Positions 1 through 11,590 of a stretch of DNA of 64,000 nucleotides are shown here, piece after piece (positions within the stretch are counted from its first letter, which is position 1; each line of letters begins with the position of its first letter). Below the pieces are notes generated by a model. That model worked only from the letters and a program-made list of their open reading frames with translations, was not told the origin of the DNA and did no database searches. Source of the stretch: Lanius collurio (Eukaryota > Chordata > Aves > Passeriformes > Laniidae). Location: the NCBI GenBank assembly GCA_020086605.1, contig JACBWW010000008.1, forward strand, positions 21,513,583 to 21,577,582, written 5' to 3'. The translations under genes were made by a program, and so were the position numbers.

Positions 1-172
1 ATCCTCTAGAGTCCAGCTCCTGGCCCAGGAATTACATTATGTGCCTGGGAGTGCATTGTCCAAATACTTCTTGAACTCTGTTCAGCCTTGGTGCTGTGAC
101 CACTGCCTTGGGGACCCTGTCTCAGTGCCCAACCTCCTGGGGGAAGAATTTTTTTTCTAATATTTAACCTTG
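1..172 (-). mobile_element. CR1 LINE, 3' region, antisense, cut by window edge
   Basis: Read on the plus strand this is the reverse complement of the 3' region of a bird CR1 retrotransposon. Recognisable blocks are CTCTAGAGTCCAGCTCC, TTGAACTCTG, TGGTGCTGTGACCAC, CAGTGCCCAACC and CTAATATTTAACC, in the order expected for antisense CR1. The extreme 3' tail lies outside the window. Similarity stops near 170, where a sense-strand CR1 ORF2 piece begins. The antisense element resumes near 695. The assignment comes from memory of CR1 consensus sequences; family and orientation are secure, the subfamily is not. Confidence 0.85.
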
Positions 173-173
173 C

Positions 174-694
174 CATCAGGGAAGAAGACTGGCCTGGCTG
201 AACAGGGGGCTTTGGCACAAAATCAGAGAATAAAAGGGGATTATTTATGCCCTTTGGAAGGAGGGGCAGGCAACTCTGGAAGAATACAAGGATGTCATTA
301 GGTCATGTAGGGAGAGCATTAGACAAGCTAAAGCTCAACCAGAACTCAACCTGGCCACTGCTGTGAAAGATAATAAAAATTGTTTTTATAAAACTGTCAA
401 CAACAAAAGGAAGGTCAAAGAAAAATCTCCATCCTTTATTGGACATGGGGGAACATTGTCACCAAGGATGAGGAAAAGGCTGAGGTACTTAATGCCTTTT
501 CCTCAGTCTTCATCTTTAAGACCAGTGATCATCAGGCCAACCAGCCCCCTGAGCTGTTCAACAGGGATGGGGAGCAGAATAGACCCCCTGCAATCCAGGA
601 GGAAGCAGTCAGTGACCTGCTGTGCCACTCAGACACCCACGAGTCTATGGGAGCAGATGGGATTCACCCAAGGGGACTGAGGGAACCGGCAGAG
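174..694 (+). pseudogene. CR1 ORF2 fragment (endonuclease to reverse-transcriptase linker), sense, broken
   Basis: This piece is in sense orientation and corresponds to the part of CR1 ORF2 between the endonuclease and the reverse transcriptase. One frame from about 177 reads GRRLAWLNR, close to the conserved CR1 motif GRRPAWMSR. Further on, AVKDNKNCFYK, NNKRK, DEEKAEVLNA, HESMGADG and GIHPR can be read in shifting frames, matching CR1 blocks such as NNKRK and KSMGPDGIHPR. A stop at about 228 and several frameshifts, for example around 440-510, show that it is dead. No CR1 3' tail follows. It lies inside an antisense CR1, which continues on both sides. Confidence 0.85.
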
Positions 695-815
695 GAGAGA
701 TCAGTGCCCGCCCCTCTGCTTCCCCCAGTGAGGAAACTTTAGATTGCAATGAGGTCTCCCCCAGCCATCTCTTCTCAGCCACTCCTCAAATGGCTCCCCT
801 TCATCATCTGCCACA
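695..815 (-). mobile_element. CR1 LINE, continuation of the antisense 3' region
   Basis: The blocks GAGATCAGTGCC, GAGGAAACTTTAGATTGC, AATGAGGTCTCCCCCAGCC and AGCCACTCCTCAAATGGC match antisense CR1 just 5' (in element terms) of the block at 1-172. About 60 bases that should separate the two antisense parts appear to be missing and are replaced by the sense ORF2 piece. Similarity ends near 815, which is probably the 5' truncation point of this copy. Confidence 0.75.
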
Positions 816-3296
816 TATTTAATATATTCAGGAAGAGACAGGTAGATTTATCTGGTTGTTATACTGGAGCTTGTCTCTAATGGAGATAGTGGTTCCTTAA
901 TATTGCAATACATGGAGTTTTGGGAAATGCATCCAAGTACTGATGATCATAATCTGATTTTAGCTCAGATCATGTGATGAGACCCGAGATACCATCACTG
1001 ACCTATATGTTTGTGTAACAGCCAACTCTGCTTGAGATTTGTGCATTAAGTAAACAACTGAGACTGTAGTCTCCCTCAAGAGCTTTCATGAAACTATGCT
1101 TTAATAAAAGCCTACAGGTAATGTTTTTAAGCTGAAGGAGAAAAAAATTATGGCAATAGCTATCACTACTTAGTGTAAATTCTAAAATAATCTTAAACTT
1201 TAAGCAGTTTTCTTCAGAGTAACATTTTATTTTAGATTTAGAATAAAAGATTACCTATGTAATGATCTTTGCCTACAAACTGCTACATTAATGCCATAAG
1301 GAATTAATTTATTAATTGTTTCTAGTGACAGAAGTTAGACATTGTCATATATGTCCCTCAGCCCACTACCAGTCTGTCTAGTAGTGAGGAGAGTGAACCT
1401 GTCTCATGGGTAATGTATCCAGCTTTAAAACTGGAATGAAAAAAAGAAATCCCATTCCCTATCTCTATATCCCCATGAGTTCATAAGAACAAGAATATTT
1501 TGAGGCTGTCTTTTTTCTTCTGCTTTCTTTTTTTCTCCCAGTCTAGACAACTAACTAGCAGTCCATCAATAGGAGATTCTGCTGCAGGTTTGGAAGACAA
1601 TTGCTTGTAAAATGAAACAATCAACCTGATCTCCTGAGCTTCCAGTCTGGGTGTGATAGTAGGGCTTCAAGTGGGCATGTGTTTCCTTGGTTGTTGGGGG
1701 CAGTTGTGCAGCACTGCACCCTCCACCCTTCCACATGGCATTACCAGTAGCTTGTCTTTGGAACTAGGCTGAGTAAACTAGCATTATTTAGCCCAATCTC
1801 ACTAACAAATCTGATCATTAGTGTGTTCTAAAACTCAGTGCAATGGGCTCCTGCTCTGAAATGGCTACATGGTGGAAGGGGAGGAGGACCTGGCAGCAAG
1901 CAAATGACAGACTCAATTGTAGATCAATGTGGTGATTGTATCAATTTCAGATTCTCTACTAACAATAGGTGTCTGATTGGACACCACTGACTTTATTGGG
2001 AAGTAGATGAGATATAATATACCTTCCAGTGCATTAGTTGTTTCTGCTGATTGGATGAAGGATAAATTTCACATAGAGGGCAGTTTGAGTCCCATCATTC
2101 TCACAATTACATTGAACACCAGCTAAAAGTGTCCTGTTGCTGCTGCACTTTACAGCAGCAAATTAGAAGGATTTTCCTAATGCATTTCCTCACCATAGTC
2201 TGTGCAGCATCATTCCTCTGTAAACTGAGATCTGGGTCAAAATGTCTCACTGTTCTTAATTTCAATAATTCCATTTAAAGGGTAATCACTTTCTCTAGAA
2301 AAGGAAAAGGACAATAGAAAGAATAAACAGAACAGTTGGACTCATGGAAATAGCACAAATAAATTGAAGGCTAAGAAGCTTTTATTTCAGTAAATCTTGT
2401 TTTATTCCAGAAGACAGCAATGTAAACTATGCAGTGAAAATAGCCATTAAACAAATCAACACCCTCTTAATCTCATAACCCTACCTCACCCCCTCCCCCC
2501 ATCATGAATTTTTACAGTACTACATTATCTAGACCACCTCCCTTTGTTTGAACCACCAACTTAACTATGTAGAAATTAACATATGAGATTTTTCATTACC
2601 ATTTTGAAGATTCAGCTCTCTAATACATTGAAGTCTCTTCTAACAATCTAGTAAAGGGAAGGAGGCAGGGGGATGGAGTGGGGAAATCCCAGAGTTTGTG
2701 GAAGAACATGTTATTTTTCTTCCACAGACTTAAAGCTTTGCACGTCAGCTCTGCTGGCTCAAGGCCAGACTGCATAGTACCTTTTAGAGTCACACCCTAA
2801 GACCCCAGTCCATCAAGATACTTAAGCGTTTGTCTGATGTTTAGTATATGAAGGAATACAAGTTAAATTGGAGTTTAATTATGTGATTAACTCCATTTAT
2901 TTAACATTTTAAGCAGAGCATATAAACAGACCATGTAAATAAAGGGTGGAAGAGTTTCTTTCAAGAGTAATTCAATAGCTGTTAAATATTTTCTATATGG
3001 TTCATGAATTGTGTGGCCTCATGTATTTACCTTTTAATTGTTCAAGACTATTGGGATTCTAAAAACAAACAACTGAGAACTAATCTGATCTAAGGAGCTT
3101 TCCAAGGAACTTTTTTATCATTTATCAAGCCCCTTTGCTCTGTTAGACTTCACAGAATGACAAGGCTATTTTCAAGCCGTAAACCCTCATGCCCCATGCA
3201 GTTATGGCATGCAACCAAAGAAGTCTGGAGGAGAAAATGAAGTCATAATTAACAACAGCTGCTCACGCCTAGCATTTTCTAAATAACATCCGAAGA
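816..3296. other. AT-rich non-coding stretch
   Basis: I see no gene, RNA gene or recognisable transposable element here. All open frames are short and look random. The sequence is AT-rich with short homopolymer runs and has the texture of ordinary vertebrate intergenic or intronic DNA. Whether any part is a conserved regulatory element cannot be judged from one genome. Confidence 0.6.
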
Positions 3297-3330
3297 TTTT
3301 TCTTTTCTTTTCTTTTCTTTTTTTCCCCCC
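3297..3330. repeat. (TTTTC)n pyrimidine microsatellite
   Basis: A short run of TTTTC units is followed by T7 and C6. It is a pure pyrimidine tract of about 34 bases. No function is implied. Confidence 0.9.
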
Positions 3331-5577
3331 AAAATCCAGAATCCACTCAGACCCTACTGATTTATCTTCAGGTTAAAAAGAGGAAGACTCACACCAGTCT
3401 CTGGGGGTCTCTTTGTTGTCCAAGCAGTGGAGGAAACTCTCATCACAGGTCATTTGAGAAAGGTTTCACTGTTGTTTGCTTGTTACATTCAGTGAACAAA
3501 ATCAAAGCAAAATGACAGTAATTTCCTTTACTCATGTATTGTTATTAGTGTGGTGCAAGGCTTTGTCATCAAAGCACATGGGAGTGTTCTGTCCTTTAGA
3601 GGCTAATATTAAAATATAGAATGGAATGGTCATGTTTTATTGGCTTAGCCTTTCCCTGCACTGCTTATAAAAACAGACAGTGCTTTAAAACGTCTCACTA
3701 ATGCTCATTTTCCTGAGGGTGGAGTTGACCTCAAGTAGTTTACAACTTGGCTGTTAGTTAAGACTAATTAACTTTGACTTTGTTGTTAGAATAGTCTAAT
3801 CTGCAGTTTCATCTTAAAGAAGTCAAAAAATAGTACATTCAAGTGAAACAATAGAAACAGTGAGTGTTTATATTTTGGCTATATAAGGAGGTCTTTTCCT
3901 CCACAGTTTTCATCTTTATCTTCCTAAAATGTCTGTGGTTTCACACACTTTTACAATTCTTTTTAACCTAGACCAGAGCTCTTTAATAGTGAAGAACACC
4001 TTTTGTATCATGCATGCCTTTTCTGCTTTTTTCCTGGTCCTATGAGTAAGCATTACAATTACATTTTTAAGCAGCCTGTCTCATAGGAAATAGCAATTTT
4101 TCTTGAAATGGCACAGCTTAATACTTCTAAACAAAGAGCATTGTGCTAATGACTAAATTTGCAATGAGTAATTGTATCATTAATCCTTGACAAACTCTCT
4201 TTGCAGGGCCTTCCTTATTGCATTATCACTTCATAAGAGTAAGCCATACTTTACTTGTGGGAAACATTATTTTATTCAAGCAAGAGAAACGGAGAGGCTT
4301 GTGGTTTAATTATGTTAAAATTACAAAAATGACTTTATCATACTACTTTTATAAAGAACTAATTTGCATAAGAAAATAACTTTTGAGTAAATAATATTCT
4401 TTAATAATAAAAGTAACATAGGCTTAGTTTATATAATAGCCATGAAAGTGGCCTTAATATAATGTTTGGCTTTAATATATCAATTTTATCAATACATTAA
4501 AAATTCCTTTAACTTAAATAGAAGCTAAACAATTCAGGTTTAGATAAATGATGGCAATAAAATCTAAACAACTCTCTTTAAAAGCTGGTTTTGTTTGAAT
4601 CTTCACCCTCTCAATTAACATAAAATTGAAAACTATTTAGGAAATTATTGTTATGACATTAGTATTTCAAATTATTTTGTTTTCATTTGTTGAAGTGAAA
4701 GCCCAAAAAAAGAAACTTTAAAGTTCTAAAGTTTGCATCCAGGTCCCACAAAGTATTTTGGACAAATTAACTACCATGACAACATACAAACACTATTTTG
4801 ATAGCTCTGAAGACTAACATCATAATATTATATTTTATTAGCATAGCATTAAACAGTACAAAAACACCATTAAACTAATTTTGTTAGAGATATTTTGTGA
4901 TATCTTGAGCTGGACTAAAATATCAAACTGGACAGACTGTGAATGAAGCTGTACAAACGTGGTCTAGGAAACCTCCCTCACTGCATTAATCAAATTAGTA
5001 AGCTTTACTGCCTGATGGACACCACAACAGCACTACCAAAATACATAGGCTAAGTCAGCTGTAATTTCTGTCTTACAGTAGCCTGATCACTGTCTCATAT
5101 ATGTTGATTTGTGCATAAGCCTTCCATTAGGTTTTTTCCACTTGAGGATTTTGGAGGAAAGAATACAGTATCCTTCCACTGCAATCAGGAGTTTTGGTAA
5201 TTAACTCAAGCAGTTCAAAAAGTTAGGAGTTGGATGTTGGTTGGAAATTCAGCACTTTGCTGCACAAGTGAAGACCAAAAGCTAGAACTCCTGTGAAACG
5301 TAGCATTTTGATCCAACAAACATACATTTGCAGAAGCAGTGAGGCCCAAAACATCTTCCCCTTTTCTGCCGAGCTCCTGCACCTGATCTCTCTGTTATCT
5401 CTATCTCTACTTGGTTGAGGTTAAGTGCATACTTTAGTGTTTCTCTGCATGTTTGTGAAGTAGGAACAATACATCCTGGCTCTAAAGAAAGGGGAGCAAA
5501 GGTAATGTAGGCAGTGGGATGAGAGGTATGTATAATAATGCAAATACATTCAAGTCACACTGGCTGCTTCTCTGCTA
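3331..5577. other. AT-rich non-coding stretch
   Basis: No open frame of note and no recognisable transposable element. Base composition is strongly AT-biased, especially at 4260-4700. I see nothing that can be named. Confidence 0.6.
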
Positions 5578-5775
5578 TTAAAAAGGGTCCAGAAGAGGAG
5601 GTTTGGGAAGGAAGGGCTCACCACATCGCCTCTCTTTCCCCACAGTTGACTGTGGTGCTGCAGTGATTGGGTTCACTGGTGCACTGGCCCTCTGTGCTGC
5701 TCTCAGCTGCCATGACTCAGCCTGACTGTAAGTGGTGGTCTCTTGCAGGCAGGCAGAGCTAAGCAAGCTTCTGTT
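5578..5775 (+). other. GC-richer patch with splice-like acceptor and donor
   Basis: A pyrimidine-rich run ending in CTTTCCCCACAG (acceptor-like, ends 5645) is followed 82 bases later by GTAAGT (strong donor-like, from 5728). The enclosed 5646-5727 is GC-richer than its surroundings. Two frames hit stops early; the third (about 25 codons) stops just before the donor-like site, so a normal internal coding exon is unlikely. A non-coding RNA exon, or chance, fits better. The reverse strand is open for 62 codons across the patch, with no recognisable product. Confidence 0.25.
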
Positions 5776-6584
5776 TGTTGTGCAGACTGAGATGAGAAAC
5801 TGCTCTGGTTTAGCCTCTCCTCTCAGGACAGCTGTGACTTTGATTCACTCTAATTCACCTAATGAATAACTAGCAACTACTAAAACTTTGAGCTATGGCT
5901 TAAATGGGGTTCTAGTGTACAGGAAAAGGTGCTTGATAATGTTTTTGCATAGATCTGTAGAGAAGTATTTGGAATATGACATTCCATGCAACGTCTTCGG
6001 TTAATGCATCTTGTTCCTTAATATCCTTGGCTACTTGAAGTGCGACATGGAGGTGTGTTTATGCTTATCTAATTCAACACTCTTGTGATTTAATTTTTCA
6101 CTTTGTCTTATTGCCTGCCTTCAACTGCTCTTCACAGTGTGCCTTCAGGAAATATTTTCATGTTGTATGACTTTTGACTTCCCCAGATATCTGTTAGACT
6201 AACTGTTAGCTGGAACTACTCACAATTTTTTTTGCCCTCATCCCTGTTCTTCAGGTAGCTTTTTCTGCTTGTAACACTCTTCTTAGCAAGTGTGATGATG
6301 CCCCGTGGGCTCTGGGGCAAATGAAGTAAAATAAATTGTTCTCTAAAATGAAATTTTTCCTAGTTTTTAAAACAATATGTAGTTTTTTAAATGCTATGGA
6401 GTTGGTTTTATGGGGGTTTTGTTTTGGTTTGTTTTTTTGTAAGTGGAATGAAGCAGACTTTGCACTTTAATAAATTAAATAGGAAAATGTATTGCATGCA
6501 AAGGTCTCTTTAACTGTGCTCTTTCAGCCTCCTTTTTAAGCACTTGTAACTGTGTTCTACAGAACGACACTAAGTTTCTTATTG
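5776..6584. other. AT-rich non-coding flank of the LTR element
   Basis: Nothing recognisable. It includes a T- and G-rich run around 6410-6440. The five bases AGGAC at 6585-6589 just beyond this stretch are the proposed left copy of the target-site duplication of the neighbouring LTR element. Confidence 0.6.
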
Positions 6585-6690
6585 AGGACTGTAGTGGTTT
6601 AGTCTAAATCATTTACTTACTTATTTTACCTCTGTGAGACAAGAATTAGGAGAAGGCAAAGCAGGCACAAAATGAAAAGACTATAAGAAG

Positions 6691-6696
6691 TTTATT
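6691..6696 (-). promoter_or_regulatory. Polyadenylation signal AATAAA of the LTR element
   Basis: TTTATT on the plus strand reads AATAAA on the minus strand. It lies about 100 bases upstream of the element's inferred 3' end, a usual position for an LTR poly(A) signal. It is the main evidence for minus-strand orientation. Confidence 0.55.
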
Positions 6697-7101
6697 AACA
6701 GACCTAAAAGAAACCAAAAAAATTCAGAATCAGACTAAAACCTCAGAACACCACTCTCCCACCCATCTTCTCTCCCACCTCTTACTGACAGTGGAAAAAC
6801 AACGCTAGAGACTCTCAGTCAGTTTAGCACCTCTATAATTGTCTTTTTCAGTTCACATAGAGAGAGAGGAGTCTCTGAGTCTCTCTTGCATGTGCTATGG
6901 AAACGTTCCCACAAAAACAATTCTTTCGTGGCTGGAGTATCACATCAAGTTCACCGCTCAGGTGGTTCTCTGCGTGCATGTAAAGAGTCCTTTCCCTCAA
7001 ATCACAGCTTTCTCCACAGCTGCTTTTCGAGGATTTCAATTTTCGAGTTCATGGGGTACCAATTTAAGGCTGAACTGCTAGAAGCAAGGTTCTCTTCACT
7101 T

Positions 7102-7155
7102 GTCTCTAGGAAACATCTTCATCTCTAGGAACATTCTCATCTCTAGGAATAGAGT
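7102..7155. repeat. Three-copy 18/19-bp tandem repeat inside the LTR
   Basis: Three adjacent units share the core TCTCTAGGAA followed by a CATTCTC-like or CATCTTC-like segment. The third unit diverges after the core. It lies in the LTR-type element, on the side of the large minisatellite nearer the element's 3' end. Confidence 0.7.
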
Positions 7156-7460
7156 CCATCTTCACATTTACCTCTCCATGTTACCTTCTACTGAGGTCTG
7201 GATCAATCCATATCAAAAGGTGGGACTATGCCCCCCACCCACTAGGGCAAATTCCAGGTGTATTGCACACCTCCCTCCAGGTGAAGGTAAATTGAGTCCT
7301 GAACTCTGGAGCAAGAAAAAAATGGAGAAAAGATACATTCACAATGTCCATAGTAGCATATGACTTCGCTGCTTTGGACTCCAGCAGAGGTACCTTGGCT
7401 CACAATTGCTCTACCCCACCACACTTTATGAAATTAGCACAGAGACTCTAATAGTCCAGT

Positions 7461-7546
7461 TCATTCCCATACCACAGAAGTTCATTCCCTTACCACAGAA
7501 TTCACACCCATACCACAGTTCATTCCCTTTGCCACAGAATTCCAGC
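7461..7546. repeat. Four-copy 20-24-bp tandem repeat inside the LTR
   Basis: The motif TTCATTCCCATACCACAG recurs four times with small changes (for example TTACCACAG, and TTGCCACAG in the last unit) and variable linkers. It is the second short array in the same LTR-type element. Confidence 0.8.
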
Positions 7547-7875
7547 TTTGAGGTTTGAAGCATCTCCTTTTTCTCCTCCCTCAGGGTTTCAGCCCCTCTT
7601 CCTTTACCGACTCCGGTCTCAGGATGTTTTCCTCATGTTCCTTCACCTTTCCCCTCAGAGAGGGTCGATGTCTGCAGGCTCATCTGTTCTGAAAACCTTA
7701 CAGCATTTAAAGAGTTAATCTCACCCGGGCCACGAGAATTTCTCCTCTCTCTCGGTCCCACGATCTCAGCCCGGCAGCAGCCGGAGAGCTCAGCCGCAGT
7801 GCTGGGGGTGCGGCCGTGCTGCCAGGCCCCCTCCATGGGCAAAGCTGGGCCCCCCCAGATGGAGCGGGGCTGCAC

Positions 7876-8830
7876 GGCTCCGGGGTGTCCCCGTGGGCTC
7901 CGGGGTGTCCCCGTGGGCTCCGGGGTGTCCCCCTGGGCTCTGGGGCTGTCCCCCCTGTCCCCCTGGGCTCTGGGGCTGTCCCCGTGGGCTCCGGGGTGTC
8001 CCCCTTGGGCTCCGGGGCTGTCCCCGTGGGCTCCGGGGCTGTCCCCCTGGGCTCCGGGGCTGTCCCCGTGGGCTCCGGGGTGTCCCCGTGGGCTCCGGGG
8101 TGTCCCCCTGGGCTCCGGGCTGTCCCCCTGGGCTCTGGGGCTGTCCCCGTGGGCTCCGGGCTGTCCCCGTGGGCTCCGGGGTGTCCCCCTGGGCTCCGGG
8201 CTGTCCCCGTGGGCTCCGGGGCTGTCCCCGTGGGCTCCGGGGCTGTCCCCGTGGGCTCCCGGGTGTCCCCGTGGGCTCCGGGGCTGTCCCCGTGGGCTCC
8301 GGGCTGTCCCCGTGGGCTCCGGGGTGTCCCCCTGGGCTCCGGGGCTGTCCCCCGTGGGCTCTGGGGCTGTCCCCGTGGGCTCCGGGCTGTCCCCGTGGGT
8401 TCCGGGGCTGTCCCCCGTGGGCTCCAGGGCTGTCCCCGTGGGCTCCGGGGCTGTCCCCGTGGGCTCCGGGCTGTCCCCGTGGGCTCCGGGGCTGTCCCCG
8501 TGGGCTCCGGGGTGTCCCCGTGGGCTCCGGAGTGTCCCCGTGGTCTCCGGGGATGTTCCCCTGGGCTCCGGGGTGTCCCCGTGGGCTCCGGGGCTGTCCC
8601 CCTGCGCTCCGGGGCTGTCCCCGTGGGCTCCGGGGTGTCCCCCTGGGCTCCGGGCTGTCCCCGTGGGCTCCGGGGCTGTCCCCGTGGGCTCCCGGGTGTC
8701 CCCCTGGGCTCCGGGGCTGTCCCCGTGGGCTCCGGGGCTGTCCCCGTGGGCTCCGGGTTGTCCCCCTGGGCTCCGGGGCTGTCCCCCGAGGGCTCCGGGA
8801 TGTCCCCGTGGGCTCCGGGCTGTCCCCCTG
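7876..8830. repeat. GC-rich 20/21-bp minisatellite, about 46 units
   Basis: The unit is CCCGTGGGCTCCGGGGCTGTC (21 bp; written here only as its parts CCCGTGGGCTCC and GGGGCTGTC). It has 20-bp variants (GGGGTGTC or GGGCTGTC) and frequent CCCCTGGG or CTCTGGGG substitutions. I count about 47 TGTCC junctions. The plus strand carries GGG and GGGG runs in every unit, separated by CTCC, so G-quadruplexes are possible. Most units hold two CpG sites. A marker variant, GGGCTCCCGGGTGTCC, occurs twice about 21 units apart, preceded by the same order of variants, suggesting an internal block duplication. The unit contains no stop codon on the plus strand or in at least one minus frame, which explains open frames of 370 to 400 codons. 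These are not treated as genes. Confidence 0.97.
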
Positions 8831-9102
8831 TGCCAGGCCAGGCCGAGCAGGGCCCAGGCCGGCCCGCTGCTCCCAGTTACTTGTGCAAAGGCCGGAAGTC
8901 AGAGACCTTTCCCAGCTCTGTCTGTTCTCAAAAGGTGGTTCACAGACACGTGTCAACGTATTAAGAGGCTTTAAAAAGATGCCAATATTCAAACAAGGGT
9001 TTTAGTTGGTTCTGATTGGGTCTAGAAGAAGTGGTGACCCCTCTCTGCAAGAGAGCCACTTCCGCAGCTGATGAGCAAACTATGCTAAACCATAACAACG
9101 AC

Positions 9103-11475
9103 ATACAGACTTAACAAAGGGTAGATATTGCAGTCGTTCCAGTTGCTTAAGAAACTTTAGTGACGTGTTTCTCATCCAAATGGACAGAGAGGAAGACTGA
9201 ATACCATCATGCATATCTCCAATTCAGGTATTGTGAGGTTTAAAAAGAAAGTATTGAGAAGTGATTCAATGAAAAATATTCAGGGAATGTGCCTTTGAGA
9301 GTTAAATGTGACTTGTTTTATTTGATATTCCCTTTTTTCTTTTAAATAAGTACTGTTGTTCGGTAATGGATGTATGTTCCTACTGGATTTTTAGTTGCTT
9401 TGGTCTAGATTACCACTGGAGAATGTTCTAGATTTTCATTGAGAAATGAGGCAAGTTACTTTCTTTTACATGGACATTTCAGTCTGCCTAGACAAAAAAT
9501 TAGATTATTTCCCCAGTGTGAGCTATTGCGGCTGCTTCACCTATTTGGTATTTTATTAAAAAAAATTAAAAAAGGGGGAGGATTGGTTTTCTAAACTAAT
9601 CTCTGGGCTGGAGCAGCATTGCAGAGAGGAGACTGAAACAGTTTGCATGGGGTTAATGTGCAGGTAGTACAGAGAGAGAATTATAGAATCCTATTTGCTA
9701 AATATACCTTTAAGTTAACTGACCAAAGCTGTTTCTGCAACCATGCTAAACTTTCTGCTGAATATGTGAAAAGATTACCTGCTCCTTAGCTCTGAAGCAA
9801 AGCCAGAGAATGGAGCTTCCTGTCTGCCAACAGCACAGAGTAAAGCTTTTCAGATTACTCTTTTAATGTGACCAACTGTCAGTCAGCCACCAAATTTTAC
9901 TGGCTATTTTAACATTAACATTATTTTAACAAAGCACTCAGAAATAATTGTGACACTTGAAAGTGAAGAAATCTTTTCATGACCATTTGCCAAAATAATC
10001 TTATATAATAGCAGATAAATCTCTTTCCAAATTTCTGTATTTACTGATCTTTTAATGTTTTGTAGTGAAATTCATAGTTTTACCCTGCTGGCCTAAAGGA
10101 ATACTGTGCTAGGAAAAAAACTTCATTATGATGAATCATCTGCAACACTCAAGGGGAAAAAATATTTCTAAGTCTTGTTAGTTTTTGTAGTTTTGAAAGG
10201 CAGTTTGCTGACTGTGAAGTAGGCATTCCTCTTTCATTCCTTTCTGATATCAGTTCTGAAAGATTGTTATAAATGAAAGTTGCAAATTTTTATTTTCTCT
10301 TAACCCATTTAAACATAAAAGGCAGTTCCAAATTTGTACTTTTTAGATTAATATTTACCCCTGTATTAGTAAGAAAAACTAGACTAAGCCCACAATGAAG
10401 TTTCATGTAAAGTTACCATTAACTTAAACTAAACTTGTATTCCCCTCAAACTGCAGTCACAGTACATGGAAACAATTGATTATTGTTATTAGAATAAAAA
10501 TTAAATAATAACACGTCTTTAATTATAAAAATAATTTGATAACACAATTGCAGAAATTATCTTGTACTCATTAAACTTCAAAATGGTCTCATAAATTTCC
10601 TATTTGACAGGAAGACCCAATATTCTAATTGTTTTCTGGTTGCATTTTAACTCTTTTTCATTCATGTGTATGAACTACAGTTACGGGTGGTGTCGGAGTC
10701 ACACAGAAAGGAACACTTGCTGTGGGACAGTGTTTTTCTTTATCTATGAAAAAGTCACAGCTCACAACTGTACATGAAGGTAATGAACTTGCCCATGGTA
10801 GAGGCAGAAATATCAATATCCTCCTGAACATCACCTGTTTAAAGTGTTATTTCCTTTCTGGTGCAAATTTAACTGAAAGTTGAAAATAGACCTCAGTCAC
10901 AGCATCAAAATCCTGCATTGTATTATGTGTGTTATAGTCAAGAGTGCTGGATATAGCTGTGTGGACTACTGTCCTCCGAGGCCTTTTTGGAGACAAGACG
11001 TGTATCTCTTGAGTCTGCCCTACCAATAAAATTTTTACGGAAATAAATAATTGGTTTGCCAGGAGTATTTTGTGCAGTATTTTGTTCATTGATCCGTTGG
11101 TTGGAGGAAGCCACTCTGAGGGTGGATGAGAGGAATAGACATATAGCCATCCCAGGAACAGAAAATAGTCCCAAGCCTGTATTTTACTTTGTAAAATATC
11201 TAGAGATCAGTTAAAATTCTCAGTGAGTGCAGAACTGGGCTCTAGCTCAGAAATATTTGTAAAGGAATGTAGTTTGTCCCAAGGCTACACAGTTGTCTCT
11301 GTGGCACTTTTACAGACAAACACTCTCTTTTCTTGTGAAAAATGGTAAAAAATAAACAGTAGAAAGAGGATATCATTAATGTAGCAAAGGAGAAAATCTG
11401 ATTGATTAAATCCTAATGATAGTTGACTTAGGAACGTTTTTAAACTAATTTCTGTACAAGGCTGTTTCTTGGCCT
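9103..11475. other. AT-rich non-coding stretch
   Basis: No gene or recognisable element. Overlapping minus-strand open frames of 78-86 codons at 10847-11545 show no motif I know. A short A-run lies at 9559-9575. Confidence 0.55.
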
Positions 11476-11590
11476 GAAAGTACACACTATTTTCATGGTT
11501 TATTACACCTTCAGTATGATTAGGAAAATGATTATGAAAGTACACACTATTTTCATGGTTTATTACACCTTCATTATGATTAAGAAAATG
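11476..11590. repeat. Tandem duplication, two copies of 60 bp
   Basis: GAAAGTACACACTATTTTC starts at 11476 and again at 11536, exactly 60 bases later. The copies stay aligned to about 11590 with only two differences (CAGTATG versus CATTATG, and TAGG versus TAAG). The high identity indicates a young duplication. A 10-base stretch beyond the shared part belongs to the first copy only. Confidence 0.97.

Larger units (their letters stand above)
6590..9097 (-). mobile_element. Endogenous-retrovirus LTR-type element (solo LTR or non-autonomous), 2.5 kb, minus strand
   Basis: The ends are TG...CA and form imperfect inverted repeats: TGTAGTGGTTTAG at 6590 and CTAAACCATAACA ending at 9097. The flanks are AGGAC (6585-6589) and ACGAC (9098-9102), a 4-of-5 match to a 5-bp target-site duplication, as expected for ERVL-like elements. 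Orientation is inferred from an AATAAA on the minus strand at 6691-6696, about 100 bases before the 3' end, and a CCAAT-type box on the minus strand near 9015-9019. No retroviral coding region, primer-binding site or second LTR was found, so it is best read as a solo LTR. It contains three tandem arrays, the largest about 950 bp; without that array it would be roughly 1.55 kb. The family resembles passerine LTRs as I remember them, but I cannot name it. Confidence 0.7.
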